Shown here: positions 58,001 through 64,000 of the stretch, piece after piece | How positions within the stretch are numbered: position 1 is the first letter of the stretch | Layout: every line of letters begins with the position of its first letter | NCBI RefSeq assembly: GCF_000661955.1 | Contig: NZ_CP007597.1 | Location: 737,605-801,604 of the forward strand | Length of the DNA: 64,000 bases | Origin: Stenotrophomonas rhizophila | Lineage (GTDB): Bacteria > Pseudomonadota > Gammaproteobacteria > Xanthomonadales > Xanthomonadaceae | Direction of reading: 5' to 3' | Translations under genes and position numbers: made by a program | The notes under the pieces: generated by a model | Told to the model about the DNA's origin: nothing | The model's input: the letters and a program-made list of their open reading frames with translations, nothing else | Database searches by the model: none

Positions 58001-58638
58001 CGGAAATCGACAACACCCACCTGGGTGCCTACGTGGGCAACCAGTGGGGTGGGTTCGGCCTGCGCGCCGGTCTGGGCTACACCCGTCACGAAGTGGACAG
58101 CCGCCGCGAACTGGCCTTTGCCGGGTTCCAGGACGCACTGACCGCGCGTTACGACGCCAAGACCCGCCAGCTGTTCGTGGAAGGTGCCTACCGCATCGGC
58201 GGCGCCGAAGCGGGCCTGGAGCCGTACCTGCAGTTGGCGCGCGTGGAAGTGGACGTGGACGGCGTCAACGAGCAGGGTGGCGCGGCTGCGCTGCACGGCA
58301 ACGTGGCCGATACCCGCACCACCATCGGCACCGCCGGTGTGCGCTTCGACCGCGGCCTGAAGACCGCGTGGCAGCAGGAAAGCTGGCTGCACGTGCGTGG
58401 CGGGGTGGGTTACCGCCGCGCCTCGGGCGACCGCAACCAGGTGGCCAACCTGGCCCTGGCCGGTGGCAGCGGCTACACCGTCAGTGGCGCGGCCATCGCC
58501 GACCATGCGGTGGTGGCCGAGCTGGGCCTGTCGGCCTGGTTGAGCCCGCGCAACCAGCTGGAACTGGGCTACAACGGCCAGTTCGGCAGCGAGTCGCGTG
58601 ACCACGGTGCCACTGCGCGCTGGTCCGTGCAGTTCTGA
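55081..58638 (+). CDS. Autotransporter subtilisin-like serine protease
   Basis: 1185 residues. Signal peptide (ending PSVASA), then an S8 peptidase passenger with catalytic Asp129 (LGVFDSGTG), His215 (GIHGTHVSGTIAAN) and Ser445 (LSGTSMATPHVTGA). Next come about 300 residues of beta-helix repeats, including a PATR-type unit (GKLTKSGIGWLRLSGDNTFNGAVVREGVLEL). The last 270 residues are an autotransporter beta-barrel ending in ARWSVQF. It is secreted by the type V path to the surface or medium, and may act as virulence or nutrient protease as related enzymes in Xanthomonas and Stenotrophomonas do. A GGAAGG site precedes the ATG; a terminator follows. Confidence 0.96.
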   Translation: MNQRSSAVSRRPSPSLLATTIGGILLSALVLPSVASAADDTLTSYQQQRLVQRAAYQLTPNVVDVAPRTSAAIVPTAPGPTQPTMGVAGDAASWRTDEFKADWGLQAVNAEYAYARGLTGKGIRLGVFDSGTGLDHDEFAGKDHRSIHLADVMPDGTLCTNTAAVDGPDACFATDGDQVAIEFNIFDPSFDQRIVDLLNSWGYFEGGSYGIHGTHVSGTIAANRDGSGTHGVAFGADLSVARLFSNSVSYYTATPDGYLDVQNVASIGASNSIFPQLYNQLNEQGVRAVNHSWGLASEPNSEEDLDFYLSHPVFEERLQAIADGSRAKGMIQVWAAGNSGVNPSPEESPIAGMYASLPRAMPDIEKYWLAVVNVDQDLVLSNQSMRCGFAANWCLAAPGTDINSTVYGGDSQVNSDLYADDNGNLILDVLERLPTYSYGLLSGTSMATPHVTGALGLLFERYPYLDNAQVRDVLLTTARDLGAAGVDDVYGWGLMDLRKAIEGYGLLRVDTDVVMNQRAGGLKVWEGDAWDDWTNDIGGPGKLTKSGIGWLRLSGDNTFNGAVVREGVLELDGTNALTASVDVQAGRFVLNGSLVATTLNNLGGTSVISAKGVLDGSALNVSGGTVTLDGVQSGAVTEVGTAGTFVLNGSLEAGTLRSSGTTRVNADALLENVDLFVNGGTVSFNGLQQGGSTVVGSKGALKGIGRLGDTRVEGIIAPGNSIGTLTIDGDYVQTASGIYLAELAPGSRSDMLHVTGTATLDGTLKALPEVGTYYLGEQFNFLQADGGVNGRFATLDFSSFSPFLKFNLGYGANGVQINVARGNALASAAVTANQRGVATSADSLGINQGLPKPLTQLFPAQVGAALDALSGELHAATPMALVESSRYLRDAALSRSVGARAPGAGDAAATGAWVQAIGGSGKLDGDANAARTQSNTSGLLVGADHRFAGGWQVGGLIGTGRTDSKQAQGRRARAEIDNTHLGAYVGNQWGGFGLRAGLGYTRHEVDSRRELAFAGFQDALTARYDAKTRQLFVEGAYRIGGAEAGLEPYLQLARVEVDVDGVNEQGGAAALHGNVADTRTTIGTAGVRFDRGLKTAWQQESWLHVRGGVGYRRASGDRNQVANLALAGGSGYTVSGAAIADHAVVAELGLSAWLSPRNQLELGYNGQFGSESRDHGATARWSVQF

Positions 58639-58660
58639 TCCAGCGGTAACGGCAACACGG

Positions 58661-58687
58661 AAAAAGGCGGCCATTGGCCGCCTTTTT
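58661..58687 (+). terminator. Rho-independent terminator after autotransporter gene
   Basis: AAAAAGGCGGCCA / TGGCCGCCTTTTT forms a 13-bp stem including A and T tracts, 22 bases after the stop codon. Confidence 0.92.
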
Positions 58688-58754
58688 CTTGCTTGTTGGG
58701 TGCGCACCCGCAGAATAGGCACACTGGAACCATTTGTCGGACCGCACGCGCACT

Positions 58755-59531
58755 ATGAAGAACAAACAGGAAATCGTCGAAAACTGGCTGCCACGCTACA
58801 CCGGCGTGCCGCTGGACCAGTTCGGCCAGCACATCCTGCTGACCAACTTCGCAGGCTACCTGCACACCTTTTCCCACCTCACTGGCGCGCCGGTGCAGGG
58901 CATGGACCGGCCGATGGCCAGCGTCACCAGCGATGACATCACGCTGATCAACTTCGGGATGGGCAGCCCCAACGCGGCCATCGTGATGGATCTGCTGTCA
59001 GCGGTGATGCCCAAGGCGGTGCTGTTCCTGGGCAAATGCGGCGGTCTGAAGCGCAAGAACCAGCTGGGCGACATGATTCTGCCGATCGCGGCGATCCGCG
59101 GCGAGGGCACCTCGGGCGACTATCTGCCGCCGGAAGTGCCGGCGCTGCCGGCCTTTGCGCTGCAGCGGGCGGTGTCCACCACCATCCGCGATCTGGGCCA
59201 TGATTACTGGACGGGCACGGTCTATACGACCAACCGCCGGGTCTGGGAGCACGATGAGGCGTTCAAGGAGAAGCTGCGGCTGATGCGCTGCATGGCCATC
59301 GACATGGAGACGGCCACGCTGTTCGCGGCGGGCTTTGCCAACCACATCCCGATCGGGGCGCTGCTGCTGGTGTCCGACCAGCCGATGATCCCGGACGGGG
59401 TGAAAACCGAGGCGTCCGACGCCAAGGTCAGCTCGCAGTTCGTCGAAAACCATATCCAGATCGGTATCGAGGCGCTTAAGCTTATACGGCGCAACGGCAA
59501 GTCGGTCCGCCACCTGCGTTTTGACGAGTGA
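58755..59531 (+). CDS. amn: AMP nucleosidase (short type)
   Basis: 258 residues. Splits AMP into adenine and ribose 5-phosphate; belongs to the PNP/UDP phosphorylase superfamily. INFGMGSPNAAIVMDLL, LFLGKCGGLKRKNQLGDMILPIAAIRGEGTS and the MRCMAIDMETATLFAAG motif (substrate ribose-binding Met-Glu-Thr) are visible. The long E. coli Amn has an extra N-terminal domain; this short version matches those of Bacteroidetes and Xanthomonadaceae. The gene is 53 bases before the DUF924 gene. Confidence 0.9.
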   Translation: MKNKQEIVENWLPRYTGVPLDQFGQHILLTNFAGYLHTFSHLTGAPVQGMDRPMASVTSDDITLINFGMGSPNAAIVMDLLSAVMPKAVLFLGKCGGLKRKNQLGDMILPIAAIRGEGTSGDYLPPEVPALPAFALQRAVSTTIRDLGHDYWTGTVYTTNRRVWEHDEAFKEKLRLMRCMAIDMETATLFAAGFANHIPIGALLLVSDQPMIPDGVKTEASDAKVSSQFVENHIQIGIEALKLIRRNGKSVRHLRFDE

Positions 59532-59584
59532 TGGCAATGGAACCGGCGGGCGTCCTGGCGACGTTCCGCCCTCAGGGGTAGTGA

Positions 59585-60124
59585 ATGGACGTGGCGGTAC
59601 AAGTGGTGGAGTTCTGGCGCGATGCCGGCCCACAACAATGGTTCACGCGCGATGACGCGTTCGATGCGCGGTTCCGCGAGGCGTTCCTGGAGGAACACTT
59701 CGCGGCGGCGCGGCGTGGGCGCGAACATTGGCTGGGCAGCGCGGACGGTGCGCTGGCGCTGATGATTCTGCTCGACCAGTTCCCGCGTAACTGTTTCCGC
59801 GACACGGCCCATTCCTACGCGACCGACGGTCTGGCCCGGCACTACGCGATGCGCGCGGTGGAGGAGGGCTTGGATCTGCAGCTGGTGCCCAAGCTGCGTG
59901 CGTTCATCTATCTGCCGTTCGAGCATTCGGAAGATCCGCAGGACCAGGAGCGGTCGGTGGCGATGTTCGATGTGCTGGGCGACAAGGAATACCTGCAGTT
60001 CGCCGAGCTGCACCGCGACATCATCCGGCGTTTCGGCCGTTTCCCGCACCGCAACGCGGTGTTGGGCCGGATGCCGACGCCGGAGGAGCTGGATTACCTG
60101 GCCGAGGGTGGGTTTGCGGGTTGA
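59585..60124 (+). CDS. DUF924 family protein
   Basis: 179 residues, all-helical TPR-like fold. Family hallmarks: VVEFWRDAGPQQWFTRDDAFDARFREAF, LMILLDQFPRNCFRDTAHSYATDGLA, FIYLPFEHSEDPQDQERSVAMF, HRDIIRRFGRFPHRNAVLGR. Widespread in proteobacteria and fungi, without established function. GGGGTA lies before the ATG. Probably cotranscribed with amn. Confidence 0.92.
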   Translation: MDVAVQVVEFWRDAGPQQWFTRDDAFDARFREAFLEEHFAAARRGREHWLGSADGALALMILLDQFPRNCFRDTAHSYATDGLARHYAMRAVEEGLDLQLVPKLRAFIYLPFEHSEDPQDQERSVAMFDVLGDKEYLQFAELHRDIIRRFGRFPHRNAVLGRMPTPEELDYLAEGGFAG

Positions 60125-60142
60125 GGTTGGAAGAGCGTGAGC

Positions 60143-60175
60143 AACTTCAACTTCAACTTCAACTTCAACTTCAAC
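60143..60175. repeat. Hexanucleotide microsatellite (AACTTC), 5.5 copies
   Basis: AACTTC is repeated without interruption from 60143 to 60172, followed by AAC. It lies 19 bases after the DUF924 stop. Being non-coding and exact, it may be prone to copy-number change. Confidence 0.95.
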
Positions 60176-60224
60176 AGCTAACTGCCAAGCCACAGCGGCG
60201 GGTGCGCGCCTGCGCTGGCTTGGC

Positions 60225-60323
60225 GGGTACGGGTGGGTTGGCGGGACACGCCGTGAATCCATCCCTGGAGGCTCGTGGGCGCCATCCATGGCGCCCAACG
60301 GTCCCGCCAACCCACCCGTACCC
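60225..60323. repeat. Palindromic element C1 with conserved core
   Basis: Perfect 23-base arms (60225-60247 and 60301-60323; arm GGGTACGGGTGGGTTGGCGG + GAC) enclose a 53-base core, 60248-60300. The core contains its own perfect hairpin TGGGCGCCAT / ATGGCGCCCA (60276-60297). The same core recurs inverted in element C2, with different arms. This stretch is part of the 550-bp gene-free gap between the DUF924 and glutaredoxin genes. Confidence 0.9.
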
Positions 60324-60475
60324 ACCCATTGACAGTGTTCGGGTGCTCAACGGAAAAGCGGTGGAGCACTACCTCTAATACCTCGAATTACTCGGACCAC
60401 TCGAATCACTCGAACCAGTGGGTGCTGCTTGTGCTGTGTGTTTTTTGCCATGGCTGCCAGCCAACTGTCAGGGGT

Positions 60476-60574
60476 GGGGGTGTGGGGGGTCGCGGGACCG
60501 TTGGGCGCCATGGATGGCGCCCACGAGCCTCCAGGGACGGATTTACGGCGTGTCCCGTGAACCCCCACACCCCC
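60476..60574. repeat. Palindromic element C2, inverted core copy with other arms
   Basis: Arms 60476-60498 (GGGGGTGTGGGGGGTCGCGG + GAC) and 60552-60574 pair with two mismatches. The core 60499-60551 is the reverse complement of the C1 core with 51 of 53 bases equal. The arms of C1 and C2 share only the inner CGGGAC. Between C1 and C2 are 152 bases with a degenerate ACTCGAA-type short repeat (about 60380-60415) and no recognisable gene. Confidence 0.9.
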
Positions 60575-60626
60575 GCCCAGCCCGAGACTTCACAGCCAAG
60601 CTGCTTTGGCTTCAGAACAGAAAACG

Positions 60627-60653
60627 AAAAACGCCGGCATTGCCGGCGTTTTT
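60627..60653. terminator. Bidirectional Rho-independent terminator
   Basis: AAAAACGCCGGCA / TGCCGGCGTTTTT, 13-bp stem with A and T tracts, 25 bases beyond the minus-strand glutaredoxin gene. Confidence 0.92.
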
Positions 60654-60677
60654 CTTTGAGCGCTGAACTGACGTCGA

Positions 60678-61604
60678 TCAGTACTTCGGCACGCTGTTGT
60701 CCACGTCGTTCGACCAGGCGTCGATGCCGCCGGTGATGTTGTGCACGTTGGTGAAACCCAGGGCGCGGAACTGCTCGGCGGCCTGTGCGCTGCGGCCGCC
60801 GTGGTGGCACAGGAAGCCCAGCGCGGTGTCCTTCGGCAGGGCTTCCAGACGGGCGCGGTTGTCACCGTCGAACGTCTCAAACGACGCGTTGATCGATGCG
60901 ATCGCGCGCTCGTCGGCCGGGCGCACGTCCACCACCATCAGGCGGCCGGCACGCAGCTGGTCGTCGGCATCGCGTACCGCCAATTCCTTCACCGCACGCG
61001 GCGCGTTCGGGTTGTCGATCGCCAGACCCTTGCCGCGGATATCGTCCACCCAATCGATGGTGATGCCCTCGGCGCGACGCGCGCTGGCCAGATCGAACTG
61101 CACGCGCAGCCCGTTGGACTCGGCCGCGATCGCGTTGTCGTCGTGCGGGGCCAGCTGGAAGTTTGGCTGGAAGTTTGCATCGATGCCCAGCTGCAGCGAC
61201 GCACCCGGTGCATCGGCCAGCGCGCCGCGCAGCATCTCAACCGCTGCCGGCGTCACCGTGATCGAGGGCGCCGTGCGGTCCGGTGCGGCCAGACCCAGCA
61301 CGCTGCTCAGCTCACCGCTGCCGGCCATCTGCAGGATGATGTCGCTGCCGCCCACCAGCTCGCTGTCGATGTACAGCTGCGGGATGGTCGGCCAGTCGCC
61401 GTAGGCCTTGATGCCTTCGCGGATCTCCGCGTCGGCCAGCACGTTGACGTGGGCGAACTCCACGCCCAGGTCCTGCAGCGCGCCCACGGCCTTGGCCGAA
61501 AAACCGCACTGCGGCATGCTCGGCTGACCCTTCATGAACAGCACGACGCGGTTGGCGGTGAGGATGGATTCGATGCGCGAGCGCAGGGCGGGATCAAGGG
61601 ACAT
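60678..61604 (-). CDS. Monothiol glutaredoxin - A-type carrier-like - rhodanese fusion
   Basis: 308 residues in three parts. Residues 1-105 are a Grx4-type monothiol glutaredoxin with active Cys33 in MPQCGFS and the GSH-binding WPTIPQLYIDSELVGGSDI. Residues about 112-205 resemble the IscA/HesB fold (ITVTPAAVEMLRGAL ... VQFDLASARRAEGITIDWVDD) but have no Cys ligands. Residues about 210-308 are a rhodanese domain with active Cys in GFLCHHGGRSAQAA. Grx4 proteins carry [2Fe-2S] clusters and rhodaneses move sulfur, so a role in iron-sulfur cluster supply or repair is likely (inference). A terminator follows; the gene is divergent from the deacetylase gene. Confidence 0.92.
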   Translation of the reverse strand: MSLDPALRSRIESILTANRVVLFMKGQPSMPQCGFSAKAVGALQDLGVEFAHVNVLADAEIREGIKAYGDWPTIPQLYIDSELVGGSDIILQMAGSGELSSVLGLAAPDRTAPSITVTPAAVEMLRGALADAPGASLQLGIDANFQPNFQLAPHDDNAIAAESNGLRVQFDLASARRAEGITIDWVDDIRGKGLAIDNPNAPRAVKELAVRDADDQLRAGRLMVVDVRPADERAIASINASFETFDGDNRARLEALPKDTALGFLCHHGGRSAQAAEQFRALGFTNVHNITGGIDAWSNDVDNSVPKY

Positions 61605-61661
61605 GACGGTCGGGTCCGGCGTTTGGAACCGGTCATTCTACGCCGCATGGCATCATGGGGC

Positions 61662-62444
61662 ATGACCGTACCGGAAACATTGCATCGCATTCCCCTGCGC
61701 CCCTGGCGCTGGCTGCCCTGGCTGCTGGTCTCACAGCTGCTGGTGGTGCTGGCGTGGGTGGGCCTGGGCTGGCCCGTCGGGCTGGCGCTGATGGTGGCCT
61801 CGCACGCGCTGTTCATGGTGCCCGTGTTCCTGCCCAACAGCCGCTTCTATGCCCCCGTGCTCAGCCGCCTGCCGGGCAGCGCGCCCCGGGTGTGGCTGAC
61901 CATCGACGACGGCCCCTCGCCCGAAACCCCGGCGGTGCTGGACCTGCTGGACCGCTACCAGGCCAAGGCCACCTTCTTCCTGGTCGGCGAGCGGGCCCTG
62001 GCCCAGCCCGAACTGGTGCGGCAGATGCTGGCCCGCGGCCACACCCTGGGCAACCACAGCCACCGCCACCCGCAGACCCGCTTCTGGCGGCTCGGGCGGG
62101 CGGCGATGGCCGACGAGATCGCGCAGTGCCAGCAGGCGCTGACCGCCATCGCCGGGCAGCCGCCGCGCTGGTACCGCTCGGTGGTGGGCATGACCAACCC
62201 GTTCGTGGCCCCGGCATTGGCGCAGTGGCAGCTCACCCGCGTGGGCTGGAGCGCGCGCGGGTTTGACGGGGTCGATTGCCAGCCGGCGGCCGTGGTGGAG
62301 CGCATCGTGGCCGACCTGGGGCCGGGCGCCATCGTGCTGCTGCATGAGGGGGCCGCCCACGGACACAACCTGGCGATCATCGAAGCGGTGCTGCAGGCCC
62401 TGCAGGATCGTGGCCTGAGCGCGGTCCTACCCGACGCGGCGTAG
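61662..62444 (+). CDS. Membrane-anchored polysaccharide deacetylase (NodB domain)
   Basis: 260 residues. Two N-terminal hydrophobic segments (WLPWLLVSQLLVVLAWVGLGW and VGLALMVASHALFMVPVFL) place the NodB domain at the outer face of the inner membrane. Motif 1 WLTIDDGPSPETP and motif 2 GNHSHRHPQT give the Asp and His metal ligands; motif 3 RWYRSVVGM replaces the usual RxPxG, so specificity may differ. Motif 5 is AIVLLHEGA with His. Peptidoglycan, lipid A precursors or undecaprenyl-linked sugars are possible substrates. An ATG five codons upstream is an alternative start. Confidence 0.88.
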   Translation: MTVPETLHRIPLRPWRWLPWLLVSQLLVVLAWVGLGWPVGLALMVASHALFMVPVFLPNSRFYAPVLSRLPGSAPRVWLTIDDGPSPETPAVLDLLDRYQAKATFFLVGERALAQPELVRQMLARGHTLGNHSHRHPQTRFWRLGRAAMADEIAQCQQALTAIAGQPPRWYRSVVGMTNPFVAPALAQWQLTRVGWSARGFDGVDCQPAAVVERIVADLGPGAIVLLHEGAAHGHNLAIIEAVLQALQDRGLSAVLPDAA

Positions 62445-62462
62445 GCGGCACGGGCCGCCGCG

Positions 62463-62816
62463 TTACGGCTGCGCGCTGCCCGCCACCGGGTGCGCGTGCT
62501 GCCATTGCTGGCGCATCCAGCTGGCCAGTGACACCTGGGCCAGCAGCAGGGTGACCGCCAGCCCCAGCGCCAGCACCCCGGTGACCCGGCGGCGGCGGTG
62601 CTGCAGCAGGCTGCCGATGCCCATCACCGTGGCCAGCACGGCCAGGCCGATGCTGATGCACACCACCACCAGCAGCACCACCGGCAGCGTCTGCATCTGC
62701 GCATGGGCCGGGGTATGCGCGTAGTGCGCGCTGATCGCAAACATCACCAGCCCGCACAGGCTGATCACCAGCGCGGCGATGCCCAGGGCGGAATGTCGGG
62801 GCGACGGCGGGGTCAT
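62463..62816 (-). CDS. Small membrane protein, hypothetical
   Basis: 117 residues with three hydrophobic helices (IAALVISLCGLVMFAISAHY, LPVVLLVVVCISIGLAVLATVMGIGSLL, VTGVLALGLAVTLLLAQVSLASW) and a basic loop HRRRRV between the second and third. Such arrangement is seen in many DUF4190-like proteins, but no diagnostic motif is present. It converges with the deacetylase gene (18 bases between stops) and lies after the methyltransferase gene. Confidence 0.7.
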   Translation of the reverse strand: MTPPSPRHSALGIAALVISLCGLVMFAISAHYAHTPAHAQMQTLPVVLLVVVCISIGLAVLATVMGIGSLLQHRRRRVTGVLALGLAVTLLLAQVSLASWMRQQWQHAHPVAGSAQP

Positions 62817-62876
62817 GCGGGCTCCATGCCGGTATCGGGGCGCGAGTATGCGCGTGCGCCGCGCTGCGCGCGACCC

Positions 62877-63578
62877 TCAGGCAAGTGCGGGCCGCTCGGC
62901 ACTGACCAGCCAGTTGTTGAACGGGGTGTTGCCATACAGCGGGCGCATCTGCAGGTGCAGGCCCGCCGCTTCCAGGGGCGCGCGCACGCTGGCGGCGTCC
63001 GGATAGTGGCGCGGGCGCGTGCCCATCCAGCCCACCAGGTGCGCCAGCATGTCGGTGATGCGGGTGGTGCGGTCGCGGCCGCTGTTGTCGGCCAGGGTGG
63101 TGCGGATCACCAGCCGCCCGCCCGGTGCCACGCGGGCCGCCGCCGCCTGCAGCAGCCCGGTCTGGGCGTGCGCGGGCAGGTACTGCAGCACATCCAGCAG
63201 CGCCACGCTGCCGTGGTGGGCGGGCAGGGTGGCACTGGCATCCAGGCAGTCGAACCGCGCATCGGCCAGTGCCGCGCGCGTCCCGGCGCGTTGCGCACGG
63301 GCAATCTTGTCCGCATCGATGTCCACGCCCAGGTACGGCTGCCGGTGCCCGGCCTGGCGCAGCACGTGCGCCAGCAGGCCCAGGCCGCAGCCGATGTCGA
63401 GCAGGGCGCCGTGCGCGGGCGCCAGCGCGGCCAGTACGCCCGGGTACAACGGATCGCTGCCGAGCTTGCCGCGGCTGTAGTAGTAATCGCGTCGGTTGCC
63501 GAAGCGCTGGGCCGGCATGAAGGCGTCAGCGATGCGGCGGGCCTGTTCCTTGGCCAGTGGCAGGGCGTCCGTGCTCAG
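62877..63578 (-). CDS. SAM-dependent methyltransferase, class I
   Basis: About 233 residues. Rossmann motif I ALLDIGCGLGLLAHVLRQAG, motif II YLGVDIDADKIARAQ, then DCLDASATLP and VALLDVLQYLP complete the SAM site. Trimeric NRRDYYYSRGKLGSDPLYPGVLAAL before the domain is family-specific. No ATG, GTG or TTG lies at a suitable place: the best start is CTG at 63578, overlapping the TGA of the upstream hydrolase gene (CTGA) with GAGG 7 bases before it. In this family neighbours often act on lipids or exopolysaccharide. Cotranscribed with the SGNH hydrolase gene. Confidence 0.85.
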   Translation of the reverse strand: MSTDALPLAKEQARRIADAFMPAQRFGNRRDYYYSRGKLGSDPLYPGVLAALAPAHGALLDIGCGLGLLAHVLRQAGHRQPYLGVDIDADKIARAQRAGTRAALADARFDCLDASATLPAHHGSVALLDVLQYLPAHAQTGLLQAAAARVAPGGRLVIRTTLADNSGRDRTTRITDMLAHLVGWMGTRPRHYPDAASVRAPLEAAGLHLQMRPLYGNTPFNNWLVSAERPALA

Positions 63579-64000
63579 CGCGGCACCTCGTCGGCCAGCT
63601 GCACGCGCGCCACCTGGAACGCGCGTTCGGTCCACAGCGCGTACATCGCCGCAGAGGGATGCAGGCCGTCGTCGACCAGCATCACCGCTTCGCCGCCGGG
63701 TACCCGGCTGAGGTCGGTGATGTCGATGAACGACACGCCGTGTTCGGCGCAGATCGCGGCGGCGGCCGCATTGTAGGCGTCCAGCTCCTGCCCGACCTGC
63801 ACACGGTCGCGGTTGTTGTCGCGCGCATACGGGGTCACGCCCCAATCGGGAATGGACAGCACCAGCACGCGCTGCGCACGGTCGCCGGCAAAGCCGAGTG
63901 CGCGCTGCAGCAGCGCGGTGAAGCGCGGGCGGTAGTCGTCCACGCTGCGGCCGCGGTACTGGTCGTTCACCCCGATCAGCAGGCTGACCAGGCCGAACGG
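63575..64000 (-). CDS. SGNH/GDSL hydrolase, N-terminus outside the window
   Basis: The last 142 codons are present; the start lies beyond the right edge. Block III GLVSLLIGVNDQYRGRS (Asn-Asp) and block V VDDGLHPSAAMYALW with catalytic Asp-x-x-His identify the family. The enzyme should be an esterase or lipase; the missing part would hold the GDS nucleophile. The stop overlaps the proposed CTG start of the methyltransferase gene. Confidence 0.88.
   Translation of the reverse strand, partial: PFGLVSLLIGVNDQYRGRSVDDYRPRFTALLQRALGFAGDRAQRVLVLSIPDWGVTPYARDNNRDRVQVGQELDAYNAAAAAICAEHGVSFIDITDLSRVPGGEAVMLVDDGLHPSAAMYALWTERAFQVARVQLADEVPR

Noticed and set aside
60121..60677. A gene in the 550-bp gap after the DUF924 gene
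   Set aside because: All frames there consist of translations of the hexamer and palindromic elements, without ribosome sites or conserved motifs.

Overview
The window is high-GC DNA from a gammaproteobacterium of the Xanthomonadaceae, most likely Stenotrophomonas or a close relative. The evidence is the gene content (TonB-dependent receptors ending in Phe, plant-type GshA, frmR-adhC-yqcC-like-fghA, engB next to cytochrome c4 and two DsbA proteins) and dozens of GTAG-ended hairpin repeats in the gaps, the kind described as SMAG elements in S. maltophilia. Genus is inferred from these features; no rRNA or tRNA gene was seen.

Layout. 0-12 kb: soluble lytic transglycosylase, ExbD, two TonB-dependent receptors (the second siderophore-type with a weak Fur-like site upstream), a LysE exporter, a PhnB-like protein, a secreted hypothetical protein, and a divergent Lrp/AsnC - RhtA-like exporter pair. 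12-17 kb: choline to glycine betaine operon betT-betB-betA with no betI beside it. 17-21.5 kb: endonuclease/phosphatase protein, two DsbA-type oxidoreductases, cytochrome c4 and the GTPase EngB. 21.4-22.5 kb: a 1-kb nested tandem repeat. 22.5-30.2 kb: metallo-beta-lactamase-fold hydrolase, AraC regulator coupled to a VIT1-type transporter, gshA, a zinc alcohol dehydrogenase with divergent LysR, and a SMI1/KNR4-like gene with a small partner. 30.3-31.7 kb: a complete IS3-family element sitting inside the hairpin of a SMAG repeat.

31.8-39.1 kb: Old Yellow Enzyme with divergent LysR, a secreted protein plus alpha/beta hydrolase, a DUF4240 protein, and the glutathione-dependent formaldehyde operon frmR-adhC-yqcC-like-fghA with a clear FrmR-type operator. 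39.2-44.5 kb: RIO1-like kinase, an L,D-transpeptidase/M23 peptidase pair, a diguanylate cyclase, a UspA operon. 44.6-49.7 kb: LysR regulator followed by a tripartite EmrB-EmrA-outer membrane factor pump, whose last gene runs into a 45-bp tandem SMAG array. 50-55 kb: hypothetical protein, DegV, HCCA isomerase, and a pair of exported amidohydrolases of which one has lost its metal ligands. 55-64 kb: subtilisin-type autotransporter, AMP nucleosidase, DUF924 protein, a pair of palindromic elements with a shared core and different but self-complementary arms, a glutaredoxin/A-type/rhodanese fusion, polysaccharide deacetylase, and a methyltransferase - SGNH hydrolase pair cut by the window end.

Functional themes: electrophile detoxification depending on glutathione (gshA, frm operon, ADH, OYE), osmoprotection (bet), envelope maintenance (Slt, Ldt, M23, deacetylase), iron uptake and drug export. 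I did not find a defence island, CRISPR array, prophage or biosynthetic cluster. The most unusual material is intergenic: the SMAG repeats, their arrays, the IS in a SMAG loop, and the covarying palindromes at 60.2-60.6 kb.
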